NCBI GenBank assembly: GCA_024103275.1
Contig: JAGFIV010000060.1
Location: forward strand, 1-64,000
Source: Flavobacteriales bacterium
GTDB taxonomy: Bacteria > Bacteroidota > Bacteroidia > Flavobacteriales_F > PHOS-HE28
Length of the DNA: 64,000 nt
Direction of reading: 5' to 3'
Under the pieces are notes generated by a model. That model was not told the origin of the DNA. It saw only the letters and a program-made list of their open reading frames with translations, and made no database searches. Positions 17,376 to 27,530 of this stretch are shown one piece after another. Within the stretch, counting starts at the first letter, position 1. Each line of letters begins with the position of its first letter. A program made the position numbers and the translations under genes.

Positions 17376-17621
17376 ATGAACATCACTTTCAACGAGCTGC
17401 GCGATATCAAGGACCGGCTTCCGGACGGCAGCATCCACCGCATCGCCAAGGAGCTGGACCTGAACGTGGAAACGGTCTGGAATTACTTCGGTGGATACAG
17501 CCACACGGACGGCAAGCCGATGGGCGTCCACATGGAGGAAGGTCCTGGCGGCGGCATCGTTTCGTTGGACGACACGCGGATCCTGGACATTGCCAAGCGC
17601 ATGCTCCAGGAGCAGGCTTGA
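17376..17621 (+). CDS. Small HTH-like protein conserved in Bacteroidota
   Basis: 81 residues. The segment GSIHRIAKELDLNVETVWNYFGG has the pattern of a helix-turn-helix: a helix with IAKEL, a turn at LDLN, then a recognition helix VETVWNYF. It is followed by a glycine-rich stretch and SLDDTRILDIAKRML. From memory, very similar short DNA-binding-annotated proteins are common in Flavobacteria; their function is not known to me. The gene has its own candidate promoter and a terminator hairpin after the stop, so it looks monocistronic. Confidence 0.8.
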   Translation: MNITFNELRDIKDRLPDGSIHRIAKELDLNVETVWNYFGGYSHTDGKPMGVHMEEGPGGGIVSLDDTRILDIAKRMLQEQA

Positions 17622-17654
17622 CCCGCGCCCTTCTCGGGGCACGGGTATTGGGCG

Positions 17655-17688
17655 TGCACGGATAACCGTGCAGAAGGGATTTATTTTT
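17655..17688 (+). terminator. Rho-independent terminator
   Basis: Stem TGCACGG/CCGTGCA (17655-17661, 17666-17672) with loop ATAA, followed by GAAGGGATTTATTTTTC. It lies after the small HTH gene and overlaps the 3' end of the convergent OmpA gene. Confidence 0.7.
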
Positions 17689-18874
17689 CGATCACCCGGA
17701 ACTCGACGCGGCGGTTGAGCGCACGGTTTTCCTCGCTGGTGTTCGGTGCGAGTGGGCGGCTCTTGCCATAGCCCTTCCAGGTGATCCGTTCCTTTTCCAC
17801 CTTCCTGTTCCGGAGGAAATCGACCACGGCCCTCGCCCGGTCCTCGCTCAAGGCCAGGTTGAAGGCTTCGCTGCCGATATCGTCGGTGTGTCCTTCCACC
17901 TCGATGCGCATGCGCGGATAGTCGATCAGCATGTCGGCCAGTTCGTCCAGTTCCTGCTTGCTCTCCGGCGTCAGCGTAGCCTTGGCGAACTCGAAGCCGA
18001 TGTTGTCCAGGCGGATGCTTTTGCCCACGGGCGGCGGCTCGATGCGGGGCAGGGCCACTTCCTTGGTGCTGGCATGGTCGGCCACCACCACCTTGGGCGC
18101 CGGGGGAATGCTCTCCTTGGGACGCGGCGTCAAGGCACTGCCCGGCGGGGCCACCCGGATGTTCACATCATCGATGAAATAATAGGCGCCGCGTTCACCC
18201 CGGTCCTGTTGCTCGAATGCCGTGGCCTCGTCGCTGTAAAAGTTGCCGATGAGCAGGAATCGTTCGTCGCCCCGGGCCTCGACCACGCCGCTGATCTTCT
18301 TCCAGCGCGTGCCCTTTACGACCTCGTCGGTGTTGACGTGCGGGGTGAAGTACAGCGGCAGGTTGTTGGTGGTCCTTACCGCCACCGGGGATAGGTACAG
18401 GCCGATGTTGTTGCAGGCATGTTCGCTGAAGTTGGCGCGCAAGGCCCAGCATTCCACGATGTAGCGGATGCCGGCTTCCAAGGGGGCCGGCAGGGTGATC
18501 TGCAGGTACTCGTGCCAGTAGGTAGGGGTATTCCCCTTGCCCCGGACCTTGATGCCCGCCATGGCATTGCCCGAACGTGGCGATGCCTGGCCACGGGTGC
18601 GCTTGGCGGGATGCGCCCAGCAATCGCGGTCGGCCTCGGTCGTGTACAGGTCAGGCGTGGTCTCGGTGGGGGAATTCCATCCCACCATCACCTCATCGTT
18701 GAACTTGCGGGCCTGTTGGGTCCAATAGCAGGGCACTTGTTTGTAGGCCTCGAACCCGGGGTTGGGCACCAGGTTGGGCATGGTGTCGTTGTTCAGCGTG
18801 CGCTGCAACACGTTTTGCGCGTGAAGGCCGGTGCCGGCGATCATGGCCAGGGCCAAGTAAACAGGACGCACCAT
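17681..18874 (-). CDS. OmpA-family outer membrane protein
   Basis: 397 residues with an N-terminal signal peptide (VYLALAMIAGTGLHAQ). The middle region (about 30-230) resembles a carbohydrate-binding or PEP-type jelly-roll (PNPGFEAYKQVPCYW at its start). The C-terminal 110 residues are an OmpA peptidoglycan-binding domain: FEFAKATLTPESKQELDELA, VEGHTDDIGSEAFNLALSEDRA and NRRVEFRV. It probably tethers the outer membrane to the cell wall. A candidate -7 box lies only 5 bp upstream of its start. Confidence 0.9.
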   Translation of the reverse strand: MVRPVYLALAMIAGTGLHAQNVLQRTLNNDTMPNLVPNPGFEAYKQVPCYWTQQARKFNDEVMVGWNSPTETTPDLYTTEADRDCWAHPAKRTRGQASPRSGNAMAGIKVRGKGNTPTYWHEYLQITLPAPLEAGIRYIVECWALRANFSEHACNNIGLYLSPVAVRTTNNLPLYFTPHVNTDEVVKGTRWKKISGVVEARGDERFLLIGNFYSDEATAFEQQDRGERGAYYFIDDVNIRVAPPGSALTPRPKESIPPAPKVVVADHASTKEVALPRIEPPPVGKSIRLDNIGFEFAKATLTPESKQELDELADMLIDYPRMRIEVEGHTDDIGSEAFNLALSEDRARAVVDFLRNRKVEKERITWKGYGKSRPLAPNTSEENRALNRRVEFRVIEK

Positions 18875-18879
18875 GGGTG

Positions 18880-18887
18880 CGAAGCTA
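18880..18887 (-). promoter_or_regulatory. Candidate -7 box for the OmpA gene
   Basis: Minus strand TAGCTTCG ends 5 bp before the ATG, so the predicted transcript would be nearly leaderless. Confidence 0.45.
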
Positions 18888-18979
18888 CCGGGCCGGCGAC
18901 CGGGGGGCCGTGGCGCCCACGGGTTTTCTTCAACGATCTCCGGGTGAAACGCAGAGGAGGGGCGACCCGTAGCCGGAGG

Positions 18980-19345
18980 TCAGCCGTCCGCTCTCCGGGG
19001 TCCGATCCAACCCAGATGGGTATGGCGAAAATCGTCGCCGTGCTTCAGTCCGAAGCCCAAGGCGCGGTCCAGGCTGGCGTGGCCGTACAGGATCACGCCG
19101 GCTACCAACGCACCGGGCACCCAGCCGAAAGCACCGAAGCTGGCCACCAGCAACGCCAGCCCCTTGTGGTGGAGCAGGTTGTACGTAAAGGCCCCGGCGC
19201 GCGGGTTGATGAGGTAGCCGACCATGCCGATGTCCGGACCCAGCAGCAGCAGCAAGTACGCCCACCACGGCACGTCGTGCATGACCAAGGTGCCGATGCA
19301 AACGCCCAATTGCGCCAGTTCCTCCACCTTGAGCAGGGTTTTCAT
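18980..19345 (-). CDS. DUF4260 family membrane protein
   Basis: 121 residues from MKTLLKVEELAQLGVCIGTL. It has about four hydrophobic segments, and the phrases LLLLLGPDIGMVGYLINP and ILYGHASLDRALGFGLKHGD match the DUF4260 pattern as I know it. The family has no established function. It is a single gene on the minus strand, with a 7-bp repeat array upstream of its start. Confidence 0.85.
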   Translation of the reverse strand: MKTLLKVEELAQLGVCIGTLVMHDVPWWAYLLLLLGPDIGMVGYLINPRAGAFTYNLLHHKGLALLVASFGAFGWVPGALVAGVILYGHASLDRALGFGLKHGDDFRHTHLGWIGPRRADG

Positions 19346-19383
19346 GGGGTTCCGCTTTGCGGCTTGCAAGGTTGATAAGGCTG

Positions 19384-19480
19384 TTCTCAGTTCTGGGTTC
19401 TCGGTTCTCAGTTCTCGGTTCTCGGTTCTCGGTTCTCGGTTCGTGGTTCTCAGTTCTCAGTTCCCGGCTCTCAGTTCTCC
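19384..19480. repeat. Heptamer tandem repeat (GTTCTCG/A)
   Basis: About a dozen imperfect 7-bp units of GGTTCTC or AGTTCTC between the DUF4260 start and the xth stop. It has no coding potential that resembles a protein family. Confidence 0.85.
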
Positions 19481-19551
19481 ATTCTTGGCCGCTGCTCGTG
19501 GCTCACAGCTCAAGGCTTCACAACTCCCAGCGGCGGTCCTTGCTTTCAGCG

Positions 19552-20313
19552 CTACCAAACGATCCCCACCGGGCAATGGTCGCTGCCCATCACCTCGTTG
19601 AGGATAAAGGCCTCCTTCACCTTCTTCTCGAAGCCCTTGCTCACCAGCACATAGTCGATCCGCCAGCCCACGTTGCGCGCCCGGGCCTGCATGCGGAAGC
19701 TCCACCAACTGTACTTCACCTCCTCGGGATGGAAGTGGCGGAAGGTATCGGTGAAGCCGGCATCGAGCAGCTTGGTCATGCCGTCGATCTCCGTTTGCGT
19801 GTAGCCGGCCGTCTTGTTGTAATTGTCCTTGGGCCGCGCGATGTCGATGGGCTGGTGTGCCACGTTGAGGTCGCCGGTGAAGATCACGGGCCGCTTGCCC
19901 GAGGCGAGCTTGGCCAGGTAGGCGCGCAGCGCATCGTCCCATTGCTGGCGGTAGTCCAGTCGGCGCAGGCCCTCGCCGCTGTTGGGCACGTAGGCGCACA
20001 CCACGATGTGGTCCTTGAAGGTGGCGGTGATCACGCGCCCCTCGGTGTCGTGCTCCGCGATGCCGATGCCCATGTCCACCCGCACCGGTTCTTCCTTGCT
20101 CAGGATGGCGGTGCCGGAGTAGCCTGCGCGTTCCGCGCTGTTGGCATGGACGTGGTAGCCCTTCACCTCGGCCAACGCCTCGGCCACCTGGGCTTCCGTG
20201 GCCTTGGTCTCCTGGAAGCAGTAGATGTCGGCGTCCAGTCCGCGGATCGTGTCCAGCAGGCCTTTTTTCACCGTGGCCCGCACGCCGTTCACGTTGAAGG
20301 AGATCAGTTTCAT
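19552..20313 (-). CDS. xth: Exodeoxyribonuclease III / AP endonuclease
   Basis: 253 residues starting MKLISFNVNGVRA, the classic Xth N-terminus. Catalytic elements are FQETKAT (metal-binding Glu), IFTGDLNVAH (Asp and Asn) and GSDHCPVG (Asp-His). It cleaves DNA at abasic sites and has 3'-5' exonuclease activity in base excision repair. The start at 20313 is supported by a -7 box 20 bp upstream. It is divergent from the DUF3365 gene. Confidence 0.95.
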   Translation of the reverse strand: MKLISFNVNGVRATVKKGLLDTIRGLDADIYCFQETKATEAQVAEALAEVKGYHVHANSAERAGYSGTAILSKEEPVRVDMGIGIAEHDTEGRVITATFKDHIVVCAYVPNSGEGLRRLDYRQQWDDALRAYLAKLASGKRPVIFTGDLNVAHQPIDIARPKDNYNKTAGYTQTEIDGMTKLLDAGFTDTFRHFHPEEVKYSWWSFRMQARARNVGWRIDYVLVSKGFEKKVKEAFILNEVMGSDHCPVGIVW

Positions 20314-20333
20314 GCGTAGAAAGGGAAGGGGAG

Positions 20334-20341
20334 CGAAAGTA
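20334..20341 (-). promoter_or_regulatory. Candidate -7 box for xth
   Basis: Minus strand TACTTTCG, 20 bp before the xth ATG. Confidence 0.45.
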
Positions 20342-20383
20342 CGGGGTGTGACAAATGTGCCTATCCGCACCGATGGGCGGGCC

Positions 20384-20391
20384 TACCTTCA
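20384..20391 (+). promoter_or_regulatory. Candidate -7 box for the DUF3365 gene
   Basis: TACCTTCA ends 4 bp before the ATG at 20396, implying a nearly leaderless transcript. Confidence 0.4.
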
Positions 20392-20395
20392 CCCC

Positions 20396-20971
20396 ATGCG
20401 CCACCTGTTTGCCATGGCCGCGTTGACGGCCCTGCTCGTTTCCTGCACCGCGCCGGAAGCTCCCTTCGATGAAGCCGCCGCCATCCAGCGCGGCCAAGGC
20501 ATCGCCAAGGCCACGTTCGAGCAATTGTTTGCCCAGGTGAAAGCGAAGATGGGATCCGTCGGCCCCACCGGTGCGGTGGAGTACTGCTCCGTGGCGGCAC
20601 TGCCCCTGGTGGACTCGCTTTCCGCGGTGCAAGGCGTGCGGATCAAGCGCACCAGCGACCGCCTGCGCGCCCCGCACGATGCCCCCGATGCCGATGAGCG
20701 CCGCCGCCTGGACCAAGTGCTCGCCATGCTGGCCGATGGGGCCAGGCCCATAGACATCCCGCCGCAAGCCCTGGTGTTGGGCGACAGCATCGCCTTCTAC
20801 CAGCCCATCCTGATCAACATGCCCAACTGCCTGAAATGCCACGGCACGCCGGGGCTGGAGGTGGACAGCGCCACCAGCGCCATGTTGGCACGGAAGTACC
20901 CTGGTGACAAGGCCACGGGCTATGCCGTGGGCGACTTCCGCGGGCTGTGGAGCATCCGCTGGAAGCGGTAG
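20396..20971 (+). CDS. DUF3365 (Tll0287-like) heme lipoprotein
   Basis: 191 residues. The N-terminus MRHLFAMAALTALLVSCTAP is a lipoprotein signal with the lipobox Cys at about 17. A single heme-binding CxxCH motif occurs as CLKCHG near residue 143, and the surrounding pattern (VQGVRIKRTSDRLRAP, FYQPILI, KATGYAVGDFRGLWSI) fits the DUF3365 c-type heme family. It is probably a periplasmic-side redox sensor or electron carrier. It stands alone; the acs tail remnant begins 18 bp after the stop. Confidence 0.85.
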   Translation: MRHLFAMAALTALLVSCTAPEAPFDEAAAIQRGQGIAKATFEQLFAQVKAKMGSVGPTGAVEYCSVAALPLVDSLSAVQGVRIKRTSDRLRAPHDAPDADERRRLDQVLAMLADGARPIDIPPQALVLGDSIAFYQPILINMPNCLKCHGTPGLEVDSATSAMLARKYPGDKATGYAVGDFRGLWSIRWKR

Positions 20972-20989
20972 GCGCTGGTCGGCAAGTGC

Positions 20990-21047
20990 GGCATTTCGCC
21001 CTCGGCGATCTTCCGTTGGATGCGGCGCATGATCTTGCCGCTGCGCG
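20990..21047 (-). pseudogene. Third, degenerate fragment of the acs 3' tail
   Basis: About 58 bp that match the acs segment encoding [17 protein letters not shown] with about three differences. On the minus strand it reads [18 protein letters not shown], including the acetylated-Lys motif. It begins 7 bp after the stop of the PIN gene at 21055. It has no start codon or gene context and is taken as a remnant left by the insertion of a toxin-antitoxin module. Confidence 0.8.
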
Positions 21048-21054
21048 CATCGCT

Positions 21055-21432
21055 TCACACCAGCGCCAGGCCCTTGATCCCCGCAAAGTGTTTCCTGTTC
21101 AGCGTCAGGACAGGGACACCGTGGGCCATGGCCGTGGCGGCGATGAGATGATCGGCCAGATGGACGTCGTGCTGGGGTGCGATGCTGGAAATGATCTCGC
21201 GGAACTTCAAGCTCACCTCCATGGTAAAGGGCAGTATGTGGAAGTTGTTGGTCATCTCACCATGGTTCCTTGTGAACTCGGCCTTGTTGCGCGAACCGGC
21301 CAGCACCTCGGCCAGGACCACATCGCAGATCACCAGCTGGCTCCCCGCGACACGTTCGGTCGCCGTGAATGCGGCTTGTTCCCGGCGCATGCGACCGATC
21401 AAGATGCTCGTATCGATCAGGACCGCTTCCAT
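21055..21432 (-). CDS. PIN-domain (VapC-type) toxin
   Basis: 125 residues. PIN acidic residues are at the usual places: LIDTSILIG near the N-terminus, a Glu in VVLAEVLAGS, and an Asp in LADHLIAATAMAHG, then VPVLTLNRKHFAGIKG. VapC toxins cut RNA, often initiator tRNA or rRNA. It overlaps the upstream antitoxin gene by 16 bp. A fragment of the acs 3' tail begins 7 bp after the stop codon. Confidence 0.88.
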   Translation of the reverse strand: MEAVLIDTSILIGRMRREQAAFTATERVAGSQLVICDVVLAEVLAGSRNKAEFTRNHGEMTNNFHILPFTMEVSLKFREIISSIAPQHDVHLADHLIAATAMAHGVPVLTLNRKHFAGIKGLALV

Positions 21433-21635
21433 GCTTTTTCCCGCAGCTGCTCCAAGGTGATATCACGGTCTTCCCAAACGCCGTCCAATCCGGCGAACGG
21501 ATCCTTCTCGCGCTTGGCCTCACGCTCCACGAACTCCACGAACAGGGCGCTGATGCTCTTCTTGCGCCGGCGGCTGAGCATGGCCGCCTTGCGCTTGAAC
21601 TTCAGCGGGACCGAGAGGGTGAGCTTGGTCGTCAT
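21417..21635 (-). CDS. Antitoxin of the PIN module (DUF6364-like)
   Basis: 72 residues from MTTKLTLSVPLKFKRKAAML, a basic N-terminus of ribbon-helix-helix type (TKLTLSVP strand then helix with RRRKKSISALFVEFVE), then an acidic C-terminal tail that would bind the toxin. It lies directly upstream of the PIN gene with a 16-bp overlap. A start at 21665 is possible but reads through the promoter region. It has its own -7 box, so the module is independent of acs. Confidence 0.82.
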   Translation of the reverse strand: MTTKLTLSVPLKFKRKAAMLSRRRKKSISALFVEFVEREAKREKDPFAGLDGVWEDRDITLEQLREKAWKRS

Positions 21636-21654
21636 CGGGTTACGTATAGACGCA

Positions 21655-21662
21655 CGAAGATA
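21655..21662 (-). promoter_or_regulatory. Candidate -7 box of toxin module 2
   Basis: Minus strand TATCTTCG, 19 bp before the antitoxin ATG at 21635 and 30 bp after the end of the acs tail copy. Confidence 0.45.
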
Positions 21663-21692
21663 CATGATCCCCGGCAGGGACGGTGACCGACC

Positions 21693-21876
<184 letters not shown>

Positions 21877-21888
21877 CTGGCCACCGGC

Positions 21889-22284
21889 TTAGGTGGTGGG
21901 GTACAGTTTGATCCCGGGAAGTGCTTCGAAATGCTTCTTGTTCAAGGTCGCCACCGGCAGTCCGGCCTCCATGGCCGTGGCGGCAATGAGCAGATCGGGC
22001 ATCGCCACCTGGATACGGCGGCGTTTGAGGTTGGCCTGTAGTGTTGCGGCCAAGCGCACTTCCCTGGAAGTGAGAGGCAGCACGTCCATGTGCTCCAACA
22101 TTTGATCCCAGTAACCAAGCTGAGCTTCGGTGGCACCGACGAACACCTCGAACTCCGTGATCACGGACAGCACCAAGGAATGATCCTCAAGGGCCAACTT
22201 CCGCAACAAGGTCCGGCTCTTGTCCTTCTTCCGGAAATACGCGATCAGTACGGAGGTGTCCACAAGAACTACCGGTCCCGCCAT
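21889..22284 (-). CDS. PIN-domain (VapC-type) toxin
   Basis: 131 residues. The catalytic pattern is [12 protein letters not shown], a Glu in ITEFEVFVG, Asp in [15 protein letters not shown] and the C-terminal [14 protein letters not shown]. It is only distantly similar to the other PIN protein in the window but ends in the same way. It overlaps the antitoxin gene by 16 bp. The acs tail copy begins 12 bp after its stop. Confidence 0.88.
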   Translation of the reverse strand: MAGPVVLVDTSVLIAYFRKKDKSRTLLRKLALEDHSLVLSVITEFEVFVGATEAQLGYWDQMLEHMDVLPLTSREVRLAATLQANLKRRRIQVAMPDLLIAATAMEAGLPVATLNKKHFEALPGIKLYPTT

Positions 22285-22502
22285 TGCGTGAAGGCCTTGC
22301 GGGTTTCCTGCATGCGAAGCAATTGCTCATTGGAGAACACCGGACCGTGTAACAAGAGATCAGCGAAGTTCCCTTCAACCTTGGTCGCCTTGCCGCCCGA
22401 CTTCTGTTCGAGCACGGCCTTTGCCTTCCGCCGTTGCGTGGGTGTCAATTGCGCCAATGCCCGCAACAATTGCTCGAACGGGATATTGAGCTTGATCTCC
22501 AT
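22269..22502 (-). CDS. Putative antitoxin partner of the PIN gene
   Basis: 77 residues from MEIKLNIPFEQLLRALAQLT. The N-terminal half has the periodicity of a small helical protein (TPTQRRKAKAVLEQK), followed by an acidic/hydrophobic tail. I do not recognise a named antitoxin family; the call rests on the position upstream of a PIN gene with a 16-bp overlap, the same geometry as module 2. The gene starts 31 bp after the acs stop and has its own -7 box. Confidence 0.7.
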   Translation of the reverse strand: MEIKLNIPFEQLLRALAQLTPTQRRKAKAVLEQKSGGKATKVEGNFADLLLHGPVFSNEQLLRMQETRKAFTQWRDR

Positions 22503-22506
22503 GCTG

Positions 22507-22514
22507 TAAAGGTA
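22507..22514 (-). promoter_or_regulatory. Candidate -7 box of toxin module 1
   Basis: Minus strand TACCTTTA, 4 bp before the antitoxin ATG at 22502, between it and the acs stop. Confidence 0.4.
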
Positions 22515-22533
22515 GCGAACGTGCGACCAGACT

Positions 22534-24447
<1,914 letters not shown>

Positions 24448-24466
24448 GGTATAACGGATTGAAGCC

Positions 24467-24474
24467 GCAAAGTA
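24467..24474 (-). promoter_or_regulatory. Candidate -7 box for acs
   Basis: Minus strand TACTTTGC, 19 bp before the acs ATG. Confidence 0.45.
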
Positions 24475-24634
24475 GGATGCCGTGGAATGGATCCCAAGGG
24501 GATAGGGGTCACGATCAGGTCCACCCTACACACTCACGCAGGGTCTACGCACCCGGTGATCCCATTGAGCTCAAGCGGGGCCCTGCGAATGCCTGAAGGG
24601 TTCCTTGCAGCTGAGCTGCCGCGAAGGAGCTTGT

Positions 24635-25483
24635 TCACGAACCGGACGCGGTCGATCCGCCCGGAACTGGGAACACCCAACTCGTGTATCCCTCCGGGAA
24701 TTCCAGCTTGGTCGGGGCGTGGTCAAACAGGCCGAAGACGCTGGAGCCGCTGCCGCTCATTGCCGCATATCCCGCGCCATGGGCCAGCAGCTTCTCCTTG
24801 GTCGCACCGATGGCCGGGTGCTTGGCGAAGACGTATTCCTCCATGTCGTTCACCAGCCGGTCTTGCCATTCCTTCACCGGCCGGGCGATCACGGAAAGAA
24901 GGTCCTGGTGGCCGTCGCGGAGGCGCATGCCCCGGTACACTTCAGCCGTGGGCACGTGGATGCCGGGTGCCACCAGTACCAACCAATGGCCGTGCAGGTC
25001 CACGGTGATCGGGGTGAGGCGTTCACCCCGGCCTTCGGCCAATTGCGGCCTTGGGTTCAGGAAGAACGGGCAATCGCTGCCCAGACCGGAAGCCAAGGCG
25101 TGCACCCGTTCCTGCGGAAGCCCCAGCTTCAACAGCTTGTCCAGCAATAGCAGCGTGTGCGTGCCATCGCTGGAGCCGCCGCCCAGCCCTGCGCCCATGG
25201 GGACTGCCTTGTGCAGGTGCAACCGCAGCCCGGGCAGCGGGTGGTCCTTCCGCAAGGCCACCACGGCCTTCATGCACAGGTCGTCCTCCGGCTGGCCCGC
25301 TATCGGCAGGCCCGTACGCGTGAATTTCACCTCACCGGCAGGCACCGCCGGGTCGATCACGGCCTCCAGCGCATCGCAAAGCGGGATGGGGAAGAGGATG
25401 CTGGCGATGTCGTGGTAGCCGTCCGGCCGTTTGCCCAGCACATGCAGGCCGAGGTTGATCTTGGCGTGGGGGAACACCAGCAT
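24635..25483 (-). CDS. ispE: 4-diphosphocytidyl-2-C-methyl-D-erythritol kinase
   Basis: 282 residues of the GHMP kinase family. The substrate-binding N-terminus is FPHAKINLGLHVLGKRPDGYH and the ATP loop is PMGAGLGGGSSDG at about 90-102; the C-terminal AAMSGSGSSVFGLF is the third GHMP motif. It phosphorylates CDP-methylerythritol in the MEP isoprenoid pathway. It lies 7 bp downstream of the SLC13 permease gene on the same strand and may be co-transcribed with it. Confidence 0.95.
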   Translation of the reverse strand: MLVFPHAKINLGLHVLGKRPDGYHDIASILFPIPLCDALEAVIDPAVPAGEVKFTRTGLPIAGQPEDDLCMKAVVALRKDHPLPGLRLHLHKAVPMGAGLGGGSSDGTHTLLLLDKLLKLGLPQERVHALASGLGSDCPFFLNPRPQLAEGRGERLTPITVDLHGHWLVLVAPGIHVPTAEVYRGMRLRDGHQDLLSVIARPVKEWQDRLVNDMEEYVFAKHPAIGATKEKLLAHGAGYAAMSGSGSSVFGLFDHAPTKLEFPEGYTSWVFPVPGGSTASGS

Positions 25484-25490
25484 TGCGCGG

Positions 25491-27302
25491 TCAGAAGGGA
25501 TAGAACACCGGGATCAACAGCGTGGCCAGGATCCAGAACATGAAGGCCATGGGTGCACCCACCCGGGTGAAGTCGGTGAATTTGTACCGGCCGGCGCCAT
25601 ACACCATCGTGTTGGTCTGGTAACCGATGGGGGTCATGAAGCTGAACGAGGCGGCGAAGGTGACGGCCATCACGAAGGGGATGGGACTGACATGGAGCGC
25701 CTCGCCCGCTGCGATGGCGATGGGCGCCACCACGGCGGCGGTGGCGTTGTTGGACATCACCTCGGTGAGCAGCGCGGTACACAGGTAGATGCCGCTGAGC
25801 ACGGCCACCGGCCCCCAGCCCCCGAGGGCCGATACGATGCCGTTGGCCAAGCGCTCCGAAAGGCCGCTGGCGGACATGGCCACACCCAGGCTGAGCGAGC
25901 CCGCCAGCAGGAAGACGATCTTCCAGTCGATGGCATCGTACACGTCCTTCATGGACATGCACCGGGTAAGCACCACCACGCACACGCCGAGCAGCCCGCT
26001 GACCACGATGGGGAACAGGCCGAACGCGGTGCTGAGCACCACCGCCAGCAAGGTGAGGCCGCTGATCAGGGCGGTGCGCTTGTCGTAGCCGGCCGCCCCG
26101 TCCTGCTCGGCGATGATGGCGAAGGGGCTGTCCGCGCTGCGGTCCAGTGCGCGCAGGCGTTCCACGTAGTGGCTGCGCACTTCGGCCAGGATCACGTCGC
26201 CCGCCCGCAGCACCACATCCTCCAACCGCTGGTTCACCACCGCCTCGCGCGACCGCACCGCCAGGGGCACGGCCCGGTAAATGCGCATCAGGTCGGCCTC
26301 GTGCAGCGGGCTGCCGGCCAGCGGCGAGTTGGCCGTGATCACCAGCTCCACCAGCTTGGTGCCCTGCGTGCCGGCCTCCTGGTCCGTGCGCGCCCCCGCG
26401 CCGGTGCCGTGCGCGGGATGGATCCGGATGTAGCGGCGGTCGTTCAAGGTGCGGATATGCCCGATGTCGCATCGCACCTTCAGCACGTCATGGGCCTGCA
26501 GCACCATGTCGCCCGCAGGGATGGTGAACACCTGCTCCCCGCGGCGGATCTCGATGATGTCCATGTGCATCTGCTTCACCAGCGGCGATTCCATGATGCG
26601 CGTGCCCACCGACGGCGCGTGGGGCAGCAGCTCGATCTCGCTGATGTAGTCCTTCACCCCGAAGCGTTCCTCCAGGCCCGTGGGGTCGCGGTCCTTGCGC
26701 AGCAGCTTCCGCCCGGACAGCAGCAGGTAGAGCACGCCCACCACCAGGAAGACCAGGCCCATGGGGGTTTGCTGGAACATGGCGATGGGCGGCAGGCCGT
26801 GCTCCACGGCGATGCCGCTCATGAGGATGTTCGTGGAGGTGCCGATCAGCGTGGTGGTGCCCCCCAGGATGGTGGCGAACGACAGGGGGATCAACATGCG
26901 CGAGGCGCTGATGCCGGCCTGCCGTGCCGCCTGCACCACGATGGGGATGAACACCGCCACGATGGGCGTATTGGTGAGGAAGGCCGATATCACAGGGATG
27001 CCCAGCAGCAGGATGGCCATGCCGCGCACCTCGCTGCGCCGCATGTGTTCCGACAGGGCAGGGGCCAGGGCGCGCAGCACCCCCGAGCGCAGCACCCCCG
27101 CGCTGAGCACGAACATGAACGCCACCGTCAACGTGGCCGGGTCGCTGAAGCCCGCCAGCCCCTGCTTGGGGGTAAGCACCCCGCTGATCACCAGCACCGC
27201 GATGATGGACAACGCGATCAGGTCGATGCTGAGGCGGTCGCTGATGAAAAGCCCGATGGCCACCACGATCACACCCAGCACGATCAGCTCCTGTGGACCC
27301 AT
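25491..27302 (-). CDS. SLC13/DASS-type permease with RCK_C (TrkA-C) domains
   Basis: 603 residues from MGPQELIVLGVIVVAIGLF. Two transmembrane blocks flank a central soluble part of about 200 residues with two TrkA-C-like domains (GEQVFTIPAGDMVLQAHDVLKV; RLEDVVLRAGDVILAEV). The SNT signature-like stretch GTSTNILMSG and the second repeat SNNATAAVVAPIA are typical of the divalent anion:Na+ symporter family. Substrates in the family are sulfate or dicarboxylates; here unknown. The ATG is only 4 bp after a -7 box, and the longer upstream frame runs through the 8-bp repeat array, so it is rejected. Confidence 0.9.
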   Translation of the reverse strand: MGPQELIVLGVIVVAIGLFISDRLSIDLIALSIIAVLVISGVLTPKQGLAGFSDPATLTVAFMFVLSAGVLRSGVLRALAPALSEHMRRSEVRGMAILLLGIPVISAFLTNTPIVAVFIPIVVQAARQAGISASRMLIPLSFATILGGTTTLIGTSTNILMSGIAVEHGLPPIAMFQQTPMGLVFLVVGVLYLLLSGRKLLRKDRDPTGLEERFGVKDYISEIELLPHAPSVGTRIMESPLVKQMHMDIIEIRRGEQVFTIPAGDMVLQAHDVLKVRCDIGHIRTLNDRRYIRIHPAHGTGAGARTDQEAGTQGTKLVELVITANSPLAGSPLHEADLMRIYRAVPLAVRSREAVVNQRLEDVVLRAGDVILAEVRSHYVERLRALDRSADSPFAIIAEQDGAAGYDKRTALISGLTLLAVVLSTAFGLFPIVVSGLLGVCVVVLTRCMSMKDVYDAIDWKIVFLLAGSLSLGVAMSASGLSERLANGIVSALGGWGPVAVLSGIYLCTALLTEVMSNNATAAVVAPIAIAAGEALHVSPIPFVMAVTFAASFSFMTPIGYQTNTMVYGAGRYKFTDFTRVGAPMAFMFWILATLLIPVFYPF

Positions 27303-27306
27303 GCGG

Positions 27307-27314
27307 CGAAAGTA
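27307..27314 (-). promoter_or_regulatory. Candidate -7 box for the SLC13 permease
   Basis: Minus strand TACTTTCG followed by CCGC and the ATG, so transcription would start at or near the first codon. Confidence 0.45.
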
Positions 27315-27344
27315 GGCCGGGGTGGGAAGGAAATTGAAAAGGGG

Positions 27345-27400
27345 AATTCGCCAATTCAGCAATTGGCCAATTTGCCAATTTGCCAATGGGCCGATTTGCC
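27345..27400. repeat. 8-bp tandem repeat (AATTTGCC-like), seven units
   Basis: Seven contiguous octamers of the type AATTNGCC with a few changes, between the divergent SLC13 permease and accA genes. AT-rich against a GC-rich background. Confidence 0.85.
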
Positions 27401-27501
27401 ACGGAGCCGATCCGCCGAAGGGCAATGAGGTGGGGTTGGCGGAACGCGGAACGCAGTTTTAAGGACCCGGTGGCCGGTGTTCGGGCAAATGGATGCCGAT
27501 C

Positions 27502-27509
27502 TACCTTCG
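27502..27509 (+). promoter_or_regulatory. Candidate -7 box for accA
   Basis: TACCTTCG, 21 bp before the accA ATG. Confidence 0.5.
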
Positions 27510-27530
27510 CCCCTTTGACAGCATCGCATC

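Noticed and set aside
16973-17379. Short open frames in the gap after fhs
   Set aside because: Overlapping frames on both strands with no protein-like pattern and conflicting starts.
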